Assembly: GCA_013398295.1 (NCBI GenBank)
Contig: VZSF01008843.1
Coordinates: forward strand, 57,217-121,216
Direction: 5' to 3'
Source of the DNA: Chionis minor
Lineage: Eukaryota; Chordata; Aves; Charadriiformes; Chionididae
Length of the DNA stretch: 64,000 nt
Part shown: positions 49,358 to 62,209 of the stretch, piece by piece
Layout: every line of letters begins with the position of its first letter
Numbering within the stretch: position 1 is the first letter of the stretch
The notes under the pieces: generated by a model
What the model was told of the DNA's origin: nothing
The model's input: the letters and a program-made list of their open reading frames with translations, nothing else
The model's database searches: none
Translations under genes and position numbers: made by a program

Positions 49358-49463
49358 ATGTACAACACGGTGTGGGATATGGACCGCGATGACACGGACT
49401 GGAGGGAAGTGATGATGCCCTATTCCACTGAGCTGATATTTTACATTGAAATGGACCCTCCAG
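49358..49463 (+). CDS. PIK3R3: p55gamma-specific first coding exon of PIK3R3
   Basis: This exon encodes the 35-residue unique N-terminus of p55gamma plus one base (phase 1), ending at GTAGGG (49464). The peptide starts [20 protein letters not shown] and ends [12 protein letters not shown]; it is nearly identical to the mammalian p55gamma N-terminus and shares FYIEMDPP with p55alpha. An in-frame stop TAA at 49331-49333 and a G at -3 support this ATG. p55gamma is a class IA PI3-kinase regulatory subunit that holds p110 through its inter-SH2 coiled coil and docks on phosphotyrosine through two SH2 domains; those parts are encoded beyond the window. The phase-1 end equals that of exon 6 at 18287, so both can join the same downstream exon. 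Confidence 0.97.
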
Positions 49464-52400
49464 GTAGGGAGCCGAAGCCTGCCCGCCTGCGCACCCCTCC
49501 GCCTTTCATTCCTGCCTCCTCTCCCCTGCCCGTCCTTCCTCCTCCTCCTCCTTCTTGCAGACTTTTCCCGTTTGAGAAAGGAGGGGGAATCTACAGAAGT
49601 GGTGGTGGTGGAGGGGGGGGAAATAAATATCTGTAGTTAAACTTTGCATAAACTTTCTAAGGACTTGAACCCGCTGCCTCTTGGGCAAAAGTATTTTAAT
49701 GCTGGGGGGTTTTTTTTGGGGGGTGGAGCTGGGAGGATAACTGCAATTTATGGTGCCTTTTGGGAGGTGGAAGGGGGCAGAAGGAGGAGAGCTGCTCGCA
49801 GCCCCTCTCCCGAGTCTCTTTTTTTTTTTTTTTCAAGCCTTTATTGAAAACCATATATTTCGGCTGTATTCACTTCTGGAGGAGCGTTTTTATTAGCCTC
49901 TTCACCTGTGTGCCTTTATGTGCCTGTAACACTTTGATGGTAGTGATTTACCTACCTCCATTCAGTTCCAGTTTAATCGCTTTTACAGTCTCCAAGACCC
50001 TTTTCTCGCCAGCTCTCTTCCAGCGTTGACAGATGAGGTGTGTGTTGTCGCTGGGTTTCGGTGCTGGGGGGATAATACTTGGGAACAGGCTGGAATCCAT
50101 CCCTGGAGGCACTGTTACTTTGATAACGCTTAATACCCTTCTTCAAAAGGGTTTGATGCAACTTTGCCCCCCCCACCCCGCCATGGATTGCCAGTGCTGA
50201 AAATGAAGAAATGCGTTGTCCCCTTGCTTGCCTGAAGTTTTTAGATGGGACAAAAAGTTTCTTTTGTGTCTGAAGAGTGAGGGAAGGCTTACAAGGAGAA
50301 GAGGTTGAGTCTTTCTTTGGTAATGAATTAAAGTAAGCATAAATGGGTACTGATGAAACCGTATCTGTACGTTTAAGAGTCTTGAGGGGCTGAGAGCAGT
50401 AAGGTAATCGAAGGGCCTTTATGTTCTCAGGTCTCTGATCTGTGTGGACAGAAGGTACAGTAAAATACGCATCAAAAATCTCAGCCTGCAGAGAAATTGA
50501 TAGCAAATAAATGTTTCTAAGTGGTATTTTCCGCGTGGCGTGTACTGTTAGACTTTCGAAACGCGCTTTTCAATCTGTGCTTGAATTGTGGCTTGTATCT
50601 CTAAGTGTGGTTTAGTCTCTTTGTTTCAGCGCAGTGAGCTCTTTTTTTCTCTCCTTAGGTATGTGGTACTTTAATTAAAAGAGGAGGAGGTGATCATCCT
50701 GAGATTTTTTGCATCTCAAGGACCTGTACTCACTTCCTCTGGTAACTGTGCTTTAAAAAAATTGGACAGATCTCTCAGATGCACAATACTGGCCACTACT
50801 CGTTAAATTCTTGCATAGCTGACACTACCTATTTTTAGATGTTGCTCCTGAAAGCATAAAGTTCAGGCAAATCTGTTTGCTTCTGTGAATTTCAGCGGGT
50901 ATTTTTCTTGTAAATGCTTTTGATTTTAACCATTCATGAGGTTAGTATTTTTATTTGCTTGTATCAAGCAAACCAAAACCTGAGTTCTATTGTAGGTGAC
51001 TTAAAACAATTAGTGTGTGGTTGTTTATTAAAAAAATAAAGCCCCTTGAATGACTTAGTGCGAGGAGGCTGCTAAAAGGGACTGGCCTAATTGAACTGGT
51101 CAGAAAACAACTTTCCAGTATTTCTGCAGGAATTCAGCCGTGCAGCCCTACAAAGTTTACATTAGGAAGCAGCGCTACTATAATTTATAATGCTAATATT
51201 TCCATCATTGAAGCCCTATTGTCAGGATCAAGGCTCTGCAAGGTCCAGACACTAGTTAGAAAAAGGACTTAATGTTGCATGCTGATCCCTGAAGTGTTCA
51301 GTAACTTTATCTTTCATATTTTTGAGCTAGAAAAAAGCCAGAGCTGGAAATATTGCATGGGATGATCCCCATGTGTGTGCCCTGGTTTCATACAACTGTA
51401 ACTTTTAAATTGCAGGAGGAGGGAGGGAGAGCATGGTGGAGGTGGTCTGCTTTTCTCTCGTCCGGAGGTGAGGTGGGAAAGCATTTTCTGGTCTGGGATG
51501 ATAGGTCATCCCTAAGGGGAGTGTGGAGGAATTTATTTGGAAGACTTAAACACTCGGCATGCCTTGGGATAAAGTCACAGCATTTGCACCCGGTAACAAC
51601 CACAACTCCATTTGGCCTACATCCAACAAAAATTTGTGAAGGTTTTCAGTGTAGCATTCCCCCGCGCAGTGGCTGGAGTTCCTGAGCTGCTGAATGGTGG
51701 CAATATGTTTTCTCAGCAGCGCACAAACTAACAATATGCAGTGAGTGTCCCCGCTGCCAAAGGAGGCAGTGCGGTCTTTTGTTCACAGAACTTGCGTGAA
51801 GAGATGCCTGGTTGGTCTTTATGCTGCAGGACTGGGCATCTACTGATACCGGGAGCCAAGTGTCTCAAATCACACATGACTGCCTGTGATTACATTTTTA
51901 GTGCATCTAAACTTCAGGCAGAAGACAAAAAGTAAGGTGAGCATAATGTGTGGTGTCACCCGTGACCTCTAAGTCAAGGGTGGGGATACTGTTTCTTGTT
52001 AAGGGCCAGTAGACTTTTAATTTATCTTGGCAGGCTGTCTTAATACCCACCTTAGCATTGCCCAATAATAATGCAGAAATAAAATCCTGTGATGGCAGGC
52101 AGCCTGCAGTGCAGCCGTCGCTTCTGTCAGGCCTCAGTGCACCTGCACCAGCTTATCAGTGTGCTCGTGTTTTCCGTCCAGGGTTGTAGGTGTGAACGGA
52201 TGCTCAGAGCAGGTCCTGAAGCCTCTCGGCTAGGCGGCTTGCTCAAAGGTTCAAAAATAATAATAAAGTTGATGCCTCTCTCGCTCAGGAGTTTTTTTTC
52301 CCACGTCCAACAGAAGCAGGGTCAGGCAACAAGGGGTTGATAGCTTTCTGCTAGCTTTTAATCCATCCTAAACATAGGAGTGGGACAGTTTTCCTAAATA

Positions 52401-55400
52401 GAACAGTTGAACTAGGGATTCAGTGCTGCCAGCCTTGCAACGCATGCCTTACAGCAGTACGACTAATACAGGAGAGACAGTGGTGACAACCAGCAGGGTG
52501 ACTCCTGTTACCTAATGCTTTTTCCTTCTGCTTGCATGGCTTTTGGCAAAATAAAATGTATCGCTGGCATAAGGTAGGATCTATATGTGGCAAATAATAC
52601 TAGGTGCAACTAAATAACTTCCAGTGTCTGAAGACAAAACTGGAACCATCAGTTGCACATAGCTAACACAGTAGAGCTTCTAAACTTTCTAATCAGGATT
52701 AATTTGGAGTACTATGACAATAGCAGCATCATATGCTGGTTCTGGCATTAGAAAATGGGGTGTCAGGAGTTTACTCACGTGTTTGTTCTTGCAGTGGGGC
52801 TTGCTGTCTGAAAAGACAAGGAAATAGGTTACTGGATAGAATTTATTTTTTATTTAATGACATCTGTTCGGGTCAGCAAAAAGTTGTTACTGCCATAAGG
52901 TAAGTTTTTGAACAGAGGATGTTGAATTGATTGCAAAAGTTACCAGAGTAACTATGTATTACCTCGCTTCTAATAAGTAGGGCTAAGTAATGTCTTTCCC
53001 TCTGTAGATCTGGGATATATTATCAGTTGTGTTGATGATAAAATGTGTAATCACTGAATACATTTTGTCACAGTTGGATGAAAATCAGTAAGAGTGTTCC
53101 GCTGGGATTTCAGACACAGATGTCAGCAAAGATATTTGGCTCAACTACAAATTAGAGGTTAGTTTCATTTGTGTGGGTTATGAAGAAAACCACAAGTTTA
53201 AAGTAGCCTTACTAATGTTGAATGGGCTCTGCCTATTTATGAGCAGATAATAGAATAAGTGTCTATCCTGAAGCTATATGAAAGCTACTTTTATGAAGCC
53301 TGATAGGCCCAAATATAACCAACCACGTTTATAACTTGATCCAACCATCTTTTTCAAGAATACTACTTTTTCTTGCCTCGTGCTGAGACCGGCTGTAAAA
53401 ATGCTGTTGTCACAAATGAGGAGGGGGGCAGCAGCAATAATCTACAGGCTGCTTAGTTTAGTCTACTTTGCAAAAGCAGCACTGCCACTGTATGAGGGAG
53501 ATGAGTATTCAAGGAAAAAAGTGTATTTATTCATTATAGTTTCTATTTTCTCCTCATATGTAATTTGACAGCCCTTGTTTTAGGGGAGTGATACTATAAT
53601 TGTAATTTGGAAAACACAGGGTTCTGATCTCAAGGGCAATGTTTACTCGGATACCGGTTGTGCTGTATCATTATCAATGTAATAGTGGAAACTGAATGTG
53701 GCTTCTCAAATGGGGTTTGTGGTATGCAGTAGCCAGATGTAGGTGAACACTGCATGTCTATGCCTGACTAGTTTTCCAGTGGGAGAACAGATGCAAATTT
53801 TAATAGCATCGTCAGTATTGTCCTTCAGCTTATCTGAGCTGACTCCAGAAGCTTATCAAAGAAAAGTTCTGCTCTTACACACCTTCTTAAAAAAAAAAAA
53901 AGTAGTTCTACTAGTGCATGTAATCAAGACAGCAGCACTGTAGCAGCAACTGTCTTCGTTGCAAATTTAAGTCTTGCTGAAAGTCATGTTTCCAAAAAAG
54001 CAGATGTTGGGAGTTGAGAGTTTCCTTATTACAGAAGGCAAGTTTGTGCAGACTGTTTTGGGGTAGAGGAGGGACTAAATGAGGCTCAGTCCCTTGTATT
54101 GTGCATATCCTGGAAAATGGTTTGGAGTCTCGGGTTCCTGTGAGGACAGTCATGTGAAATGTTTGTATTCTGTTCTTGTTACACCTAGATTTCTCTACTG
54201 GCCTTTTCATTTAATAATTGCTGTGACCATTTTTTATTTCTGATTGCATTTTCAGGCTTGCTTTTGCATTCCTTGCCTTTCGTTTTCATTTTGATGGCTC
54301 TAACTGTTAAAGAATATCACTCATCAGCTTTCAATTAAATACATGAACACAAAAAATAGCATCATTAATATAAAGTGAAATGATGTTTTGCTTGAGATGG
54401 GAGAGCCTACTTTAAAAGGCTGACATTTTTGTTTATCAGTAGGCTTTCAGGTGATGTGGAAATAGTTGGGGAGGGAAGCTTGCTGAAGGGAGTTGTTCAG
54501 CTCTGTGTTCTGTGAAGCTGTAGGTTTATGCAAACTAAAACATGGGAGAACATTGAGAAGAAACCAAGCTCTTCAGAATTGTTTGAAGGCAAAATCTGCA
54601 GCAAATGTTATTTCTGCAGTTGTTGTTCTGAACAACTTTGTGTATTGCATGATGCCTATACCTGACAGGAGTTAATCACTGTGTTGCTTCCTTCTACCTC
54701 ACCCGTTTAAAAGGAGAAGGCTCTTGTTGGAGTTTCCTTCGGGCAATATTGTTTTCCCAAGCAGCAGAGTTGACTTCTGTCTTTGCCATTGCCTGTGTGG
54801 TATCTTATTCCAGAATGAAGCTATTCGGGCTTATCTTTGCTCTACAGCTTGAGAGAACAGAGAGGCATAGCTGGTCATACACGTCTGCACCCAGTACTAA
54901 AAGCAGTTGCATACCTTACATCATCTCATGTTGGTTGTTTAATGAGTCGCTTTTTTAGAAGAGAACTCGAGAGCACTGGAAACAGCAGCATAAAGAATAC
55001 TTCTATCAGCATTCCTGGATGTTTTAAAGCTTATGCTTTATTATTTTCAAAAAGATTGTTAACTGTGTTGAAACAGGTTGCCGTAAAACTTCGGCCCCGT
55101 TAAAGCAATAGGTGTGTTCTAGTTGGATTTTTGGAAACTCATTTTTGTAAAGTAGGTTGCTGAGTAATGCTTAAAGAACAGTCTCCGCTCTTGTACTAAA
55201 TGCCCCTATGGAAATGAGTCAGATTTTCTTTTTTTTCTTCTGCTTTTTATCTCATTTTTTCTGACAGGTTACAATCTGCACAACAGCTAAGTAAGCAAGA
55301 ATTCACTTCTCCACATAATCTAAACTATAGCATATGAGCTGGTGCTGGGTCCCCAAACAGTGTGAGTGGATGTTACCTCTTTAGAAGAGATTTTCATTGT

Positions 55401-58400
55401 CCTTCGTCTTTGCTGTGTCCTCCACTCAATAGACAAAGACTTTGCAATGTTTCAATTAATATATTCCAATACCTTAAGTTCTTCTAGTTTTTCTGAAGAA
55501 AAGTGACTATATACAGGGAGTTTTATAAGAATCCGTACATTTCAAAAGAAGCAAAAGTGCTAGTGGTGCCTGTTGTAGCCCTTTCCAAAAAGGACTTCAG
55601 CTGCCCTGCTGGACACCAACCAGCTGCCTGGTGAATCCTGATGCTGAAGCACAATGTACTCTGAAGCCTTCCGGTGGCTGAACAGGATCCAGGTTCTTCT
55701 CTGGCTTTGAGTCCAGCAGCACACTCGAGATGGCTACCTTCCATCCAGTGCTCTTGGAAAAAGGAGATGAAATACTTCAACTGCTTCAACCTGTGACTGC
55801 TTCCAACATTCGCCCAGACTATCTACCAGTTTTTGTGAACTGTAAAAATGTTATTTTAATGATAGTTCATAGGAAAGTTACTTCTTCTAAAGTCAGATAT
55901 CCCTGAAGTTGGTGCATGGTTATTTAGGAAAGGCTTGAAAAACATGTTTCTCACATAAAAATGCGTGGGTTTGGACAAGTCAAAAAACCATCCATCTGTA
56001 TCCCCTTAATCTTGTTTGTCCTTTCACTACAAATAACTTGAGTTTTGGTTTGGTGTCACTTTGGGACTTTTGTACTTCAGGTCAGTTTTTTTCCTTCCAA
56101 ATATAAACTTCCTATTTCCTTCTGTTAGCTACTACTTACTCTGTTACTTTCCTCCTCTTCCCCATAAAGGAAAGAAGTCCACAGGAGCCATGTTTCAGGG
56201 TTTTTACCTTCTGTAGCCTTATCCTAAATTTCAGCCTCTGTAAGTCCCTAAAATCTGGTGCTACGTGTCATCATCTTTGCTTTGGGAGGAGTTCTTTCCT
56301 TCCTTGCATCCCTCCCCTCAAAAAAACACACACAAAAAACCCCAAACTGGAGCTGCTGTTAGGGAGCTGGAGGAAAAATGGTTGTAATGAGGGAACACAA
56401 CCCACTGTTCAGGTATGTTTTTCTTTGAGTATGGGCAGTAGGGCTTATGCTCCAAAACCTGCTCCAGGAGGATGTTTTAGAGGTGAGATCGATGAGAAAT
56501 TCACTGGCAATATTGTGTATGCAAGTTCTGTTTTCTGTTACAACCAAAATTTGTACATTGCAATTAAATTTCCCAGTCTGTCAGTACCCATGCTGCAATG
56601 CCCTGTATAGTCATCCTGGGCACATTGTAGGAATCTAGATTGTTGCCCTTCTGAGGAACTGTTCCCAAGTGTCAAATTGGAAGTCTTTGGTGTTGTCTTT
56701 ACTCTGATCTATCTCCTGTCTCCAAAAGTAGTCTCTTCAAGGATACAGGGAAGCTTGAATCAATGAGATGAATGTTTAAGATCCTTTCTGTTTCAAGGGT
56801 GCCGTGTAGTCTCGCTGATAAGTTTTGGGCCAGTGAAAGAATTCAAGCTGCTGCTGTGAAATGGATTTCATTAAAATATTTTGAAGATCACAGTGTACTT
56901 GAGAGAGGAGATTGATTCAATTTCTTTTGTTACACCTTGAGGGCGCTGCGTAGGACTGCATGGGTTGGGACTTCTGCCTCAGTGGAACTTCTTTCAAGAT
57001 CAAGGTTCTTAGAAAAGATGATGTGTGACACAACGTACAACAGTTTTCCTCTGAATACTTCTCTACCTTCAAATTTCTTCTGGAGTGTTGATTTGAAATG
57101 CACCTTTTGATCTTGATTTAGATGGCTCTCTGTTAGCAATTTAGGTGGTGTTGAAATATTTCTGCTTTGGTAACTAGAAAATAGTTTGACACAGTGCAAG
57201 GACAGGTACCGTATGAGGAACAATTTTACATACTGCTCTGAAAGACATGAGCCAGTAGTAAGCTGAAATAAAATGCTGCTTAGAGCAGCAAGAGTCACAT
57301 GTATTTACAGCTGTATTATTATTATTTTTAGGTAGGCTCTTGTGCAGCAAACTTCTCAGTAGCACCAATTATTTCTGTGAGTTGATTCTCCTATGAGGTT
57401 TGTACCCGATGCCTGGATGGATGGTTAGTCTTTGAAATATCTGGGGAAAACAGCCCTGGGCTGTTTTTATTTAAAATAGCTTTTTCTTTTGGCTTTCCTA
57501 AGTCTCCTAGCCATAGTGTGTCAGTGCTCAGGCCTGACTTCATCCTCCACCTTCCACAATGAAAAGCTAGTTCATTCTCAATCACTGTAGCTGTGTGCCT
57601 ATGCTAAATTTTGTCCAAAAATCTATTTCCATGTATTGACCAAAGAGGGTTTGGTGTTTTTTTTAATAGCTGTTTGAAGACTCTACCTGTGGAGGGGCAG
57701 AAAACATGCTGTGGTATTTATTTTGTGAAGGCAGACAAGGAACTGCTTTAGTTAATAAGCAAAAAGGAGAATTTCCTTACTCCTTGCATTTTATATTTAT
57801 TTTATAGCATAGTATTCTAGACCTGACATAGGATACTGTAAAGTACAGTTGTTCTTACTGAATATTCCAGATTTTCAGGGACAATAAAATGTCTGCCATG
57901 GACTTTCATCCAAAGAGTTAGTAAAAGCCTGGGCCTACTGGCTGGGAGATAAAGCTATTCCTTCCTCAAGTGAGACAAGCATGTGATGCTGGGTAGTGAC
58001 AATCTTCGGGTGATGAAGCGTGGCAAAAGTTCTAAAATGTACTTGGCTTATTCACAGTGTTCCAGTTATGCTCGGTAGGTAAAACGGGGCTTATCCTTTT
58101 TATCCTCTTTATGTTAACTTTGGGACAGTCATCTAAACCCTGTTGGTCATGGAACCTCTGACACTGATGTAGCTTTGCAGCTGTTACTGTGGGCTGGGTT
58201 GAAAGTAAAACCGTTTTTCATCAAGCAGAGAAAATAAGTTGAGTTTTTTTGGCTTTGCAACTTCTTGCAATGGCTGGAACGCAGAGGAGATGCTTTATAC
58301 TTTATAACACAGAAGTCAAAGATCCCAGTGTCATTTATCTGACAGTGAGCATCTTCCATTTCTTCCCTCTTGGCTCATGAAGTAACAAGCCTTGCAAAGC

Positions 58401-59184
58401 AGTGAGGGGTGCTTGTGAAATGTCTAAAAGAATTCTGGATTTGACCCAGCCTCTTCTTCACACACTGTTGTTGTCCACCATTCTGCAGGTGTCCCAGAGC
58501 AGATAATCTTTTAACCTGTGCAGTAGCTGTGGGTGCTGGTGAAGAACAGAGTGCAGCAGAAGTCTGGCAGACTGTAGGAGGTGTGGGAGAGGACTGGGTA
58601 GCTGGGGAGTTTTCAAACAAAACAGATCTTTATCAAAAAAGCCAATTAATCAAAACTGAAATATTTCTTAAAGGTGTTGGGTTTTATGAAAGTTCATAGA
58701 AACACAAGCAAAGCTATAATGGGAGTGTTTTCATTGGAAGCCTGCCTGGCTTTCTGCCAACTTGTCTGCTGTTTTCTGTAATGAGATATTGAAAGACTTC
58801 AATTCTTTGAATATGGCTTACTCTTTGGCATCTCGCCTGTTTTGGGGGAGGAGAGCAAAAATGTGAGCATGCCTGAGGTTCTGTGGCCAGCAATAATGCG
58901 ATTGAGTAGCTTCCTTCTCTGTCCCTTGAGGAGTTCTCTGTGCGTGTTAGCTGCCCTTTGAGGAAGGGCATTGGTGCTCAGTACTTTGCAAAAGGAGCCT
59001 TGGCAAGAGAACTGACGAGCTGAGATGCGGAGCTGCCAAGATAACTTACCTGCCAGGGTTGGGGAATGAACTGCTGTCAGCAGGTGCGTGCGACCCTCCT
59101 TTCTGTCAGCTGGAAAATCTCTGCAAAAGGATGGTGCCTTACTCTTCTGGCTTGCACACATAGTACACAATTTCATGGAAATGG

Positions 59185-59191
<7 letters not shown>

Positions 59192-59221
<30 letters not shown>
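59192..59221. repeat. Poly-A, 30 bases
   Basis: An uninterrupted A-run. No source element was recognised upstream, so a retroposed origin is possible but not shown. Confidence 0.95.
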
Positions 59222-59222
<1 letters not shown>

Positions 59223-60429
59223 CACCTTTCTTGAGCGTATGCTTTTTTCCTCGGGTGTATTGAGGGAATCTCATGCAGCAGGGACAAGTTGAGGACAGAA
59301 CTATTGAAGGGGGGAAAGATTTTGAGGCTTTGCTTTAAAAGTGGTAGAGAAATTGAGAAAAGTGTTTGAGAAATTGAGTAAAACTACAGAGAGCAGTTAA
59401 AGATTAAGGATTTTTTTTTTAAGCTAGTCTGTATTTCCATTCCAAGTCTTCATCTATACCTCCAAAGAGAACACCCTTCTGTCCTTAAGGACTATGTCAT
59501 TAAAATCCTAACTGTGGATTACTTGCATGTTTCCATAGTAATGGCACTTTCTAGAGCTTACTCTTTGTAGGGTATCTGCTGTACCTCAGCCTTTTTGAAG
59601 CTGGGTAACTATCTTGGAAATCTTCTGATCTGTTTTCTGCCTGTCACAATGTGGAGGGAGAGTAGATTGAGAGTATCAGACAGAAGACCTAGTAAACAAG
59701 CTCATGGCAGTGCTGAGTGTCTTAAGATTGACTCTATCAGAGTACTTGGTAGTTGTGATTATTTGTAACAGTAAGATACAAGTTACTACTTCATTTAAAC
59801 CTGCTATGCTTTTAAGTGTCTGGCCTGCAGCTCTTGGAAAATACTGCAAGAAATAAGTTACGGAGCCATTCTTAAACTAAGTGGCATCTGCCTTGAAACT
59901 GCAAATTAGAGTTTAATTAATTGGCAGGTTTATCTCATATACAAATACTGCAGCCAGAGGAGAAACAGGCTGCTTGACTGGATGCTGTGTGGGACGTAGC
60001 ACTTGGAGACCCAAGGCATTCGTCTTTTTTCACGCCTTCTGAATTATTGCCATTGAAAACCCTGACACATAGGGCTTGGTGGTTCTTAGATCACGTAAAC
60101 TTGTGAAGTTTTTGATTCAAAACCTGACTGGGAAATGTGCGTATCTCATGGAAGTAATGTTGTACTTTGTCAAAATTAAATTTGGGGTTTGTGTAGCCTA
60201 TTTTTTTTCTACAAGTCACTTTAATTGAAAAAATAAAATTACAATGGTGCTAAACTTTGGACACTTGCCAGCTTTCTTGGTTGTCTTGGTGTTGGAGGTG
60301 GTTTGAATTTCAGGGAATCAAGTCAGTAAAATCTTGAGTAGCCCTTTTAAAAAGCATTTCTCTGCAGTCAAGAAAGCATCAAAACATTACCTTGGCAAAG
60401 CCTAATCAATAGGCTTTTCTTTCTAAGGA

Positions 60430-60620
60430 CCTGCGCTGCAGCTCTGTGGAGCAGCTCAGCTGAAGCTACCTGCTGGAGCCGGCACGACAGCCTTCGCGCC
60501 CTGACGTCAGCAACATCCGATCCCGGGCACGGCCTGTATTGGCTGCTGTTGCCTCCACTCCATCACCAGCTCTTTTTTATTTCCCCCCTTCTAAGTGACA
60601 CTGATCTGGGATTGGGATTT
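60430..60620 (+). promoter_or_regulatory. CRE/CCAAT cluster in p55gamma intron 1 (candidate alternative promoter or enhancer)
   Basis: A small GC-richer block in AT-rich intron contains a full palindromic CRE, TGACGTCA (60502-60509), a GC-rich stretch with several CpGs on both sides of it, an inverted CCAAT box ATTGG (60538-60542) and a TTTTTTATTT tract about 35 bases further on. In PIK3R1 the short p50alpha form starts from a promoter between the p55alpha exon and the shared exons, and this block has the matching position. No coding start with a phase-1 donor was found next to it. Confidence 0.35.
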
Positions 60621-62127
60621 AGCTCAAGCTAGGCTGCTTGGGGAAGCTAGAAAGAGGGGACTAGAGTTGCTAAAGAAAGAAAAACCAGCAATGCCTGCTA
60701 GTCTGTGAGGGAGAGCCAGTCTGCTCTCATCGCTGCACGCCAGATGGTCACTGAGGGCTGAACCTGACCTTGGGAATGCACTTATGTAGGACTGGAAGGG
60801 CCCAGCTGAGCTGTTGCCCTTTTGGGTTTTGGAAAGATCTGTGCCGTAAAGCTGTCCTAGAGACATGGTAGGGGAAGGATGCTTTGTGTATCTGGTGCTA
60901 ACAGCAAGTTCTTTATTAGAACAGATAGATCCACTGTGCTGCTAATCACTTGAGATCAATGTTCTTTCTCTCCCAGGAAAAAGGAGGCAAGAAACCATCA
61001 GGATCGTTCACTTTAATCAGAGCTTGTTCTGAGATGAAGTAAGATTGTGCCTGTGGCTAGATCAGAACTGGACCCAGTGACATGGAAAGAAACACGGCTG
61101 CTCTTGAAAGCATTTTTGTTGACTTGAAGCCAGCCTTATTTTACTTTACTTTAGGATTTTAGCTCTCTTATGTTCATCAAGTATGGTATAGAAAACTGGA
61201 TTTTTTTGAGATTAAATCAAAATCTGTAGACTCTTTAAAGCTCTTTGTAGCTTCTTATTGAAACATCACAGTATTTCTTCTAGCAGGGTCATCAGTACCG
61301 TCTAGGTACTAATAAAATTTATTTTAGGATGCCTCTTCTAGCAACCTATTGGGCCAGTGTTACAAGGACAGCAGTAGGGTGATGCTGCTCTGTTATGATA
61401 AACTTGCCATGCTATACTAACAAAGTGCTTCTCTTGTGTCATTGCAGGTTCTGGGCTGTGGGGTTTAAACTACCTTTGTGCTCAGTTCTTGCTTTGCACA
61501 GACTACGGTCATATCAGGCTGAGAGGGCAGCCAAGAAACACTGAAATGGACAGGCATGTTAAGTCTACTGGGTAAAGCAATAGCAAGGGCCTGGTTTTGT
61601 ATCCAAGACAGGGGAAGATCTATTATGACTCAAAGAGTTCAAAGTATTGAAAGTAAAGAATTAGATCCGTAGTTCTCTGGAAACAGGATCCACCCTTGCA
61701 AATACTTTTGTATTTTTAAAATGTGCAAGCTATTAAAAAGCATTTTTTTTTTTAAAGTCTATTGTGAACAGGACTCACTTCCATGAGTCAGGTTTTACAG
61801 GAACTGGTCCAAGCTTTATTCTTCTCCCTGGAAGAATTTCCTCCCAACTTTGTCATGCAGAATGAAGTTCTGCAGACAATCCCCTGATAGTGAGAACTGA
61901 TGCCTACCTATTAAGGGAAAGAAGGAAACACCCCCCCTGTCATAAGGATATTTGGTGTAATGTCTAGTGCTCTGTGTCCGTATGCCAGACTCCTCTTCCT
62001 TACTTTTCTGGTCTTTGTTAGTTTGCTTTTCTGTGCCCAGTGCTTTGGAGTGAGCCCTAACAAAGCCGCTAAATAATTCCACAGTATATAAAGGAGCAAG
62101 ACTTAATCTTAACAAGGAGAGCTAGAG

Positions 62128-62209
62128 AAGTATTCAAGTACTCTAGAGAATACTTGAAAGCCTCTTCTGGAAAGCCCCTATTACCAGTGTAAAACAGGCT
62201 TTTACACTG
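62128..62209. repeat. Two adjacent inverted repeats
   Basis: AAGTATTC (62128-62135) pairs with GAATACTT (62148-62155) around CTCTAGAG. Then CAGTGTAAAA (62185-62194) pairs perfectly with TTTTACACTG (62200-62209) across a 5-base loop. The stems are too short for a typical microRNA precursor. They may be remnants of a small palindromic element or chance. Confidence 0.5.

Noticed and set aside
47785..49412. Long frames over the CpG island and across the N gap
   Set aside because: They exist because CpG-rich DNA has few stops and because Ns translate as X. The only real coding sequence here is 49358-49463.
50778..50840. ATGCACAATACT, resembling the start of the p50alpha-specific peptide (Met-His-Asn)
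   Set aside because: Only three residues agree and no donor in the required phase follows. Chance match.
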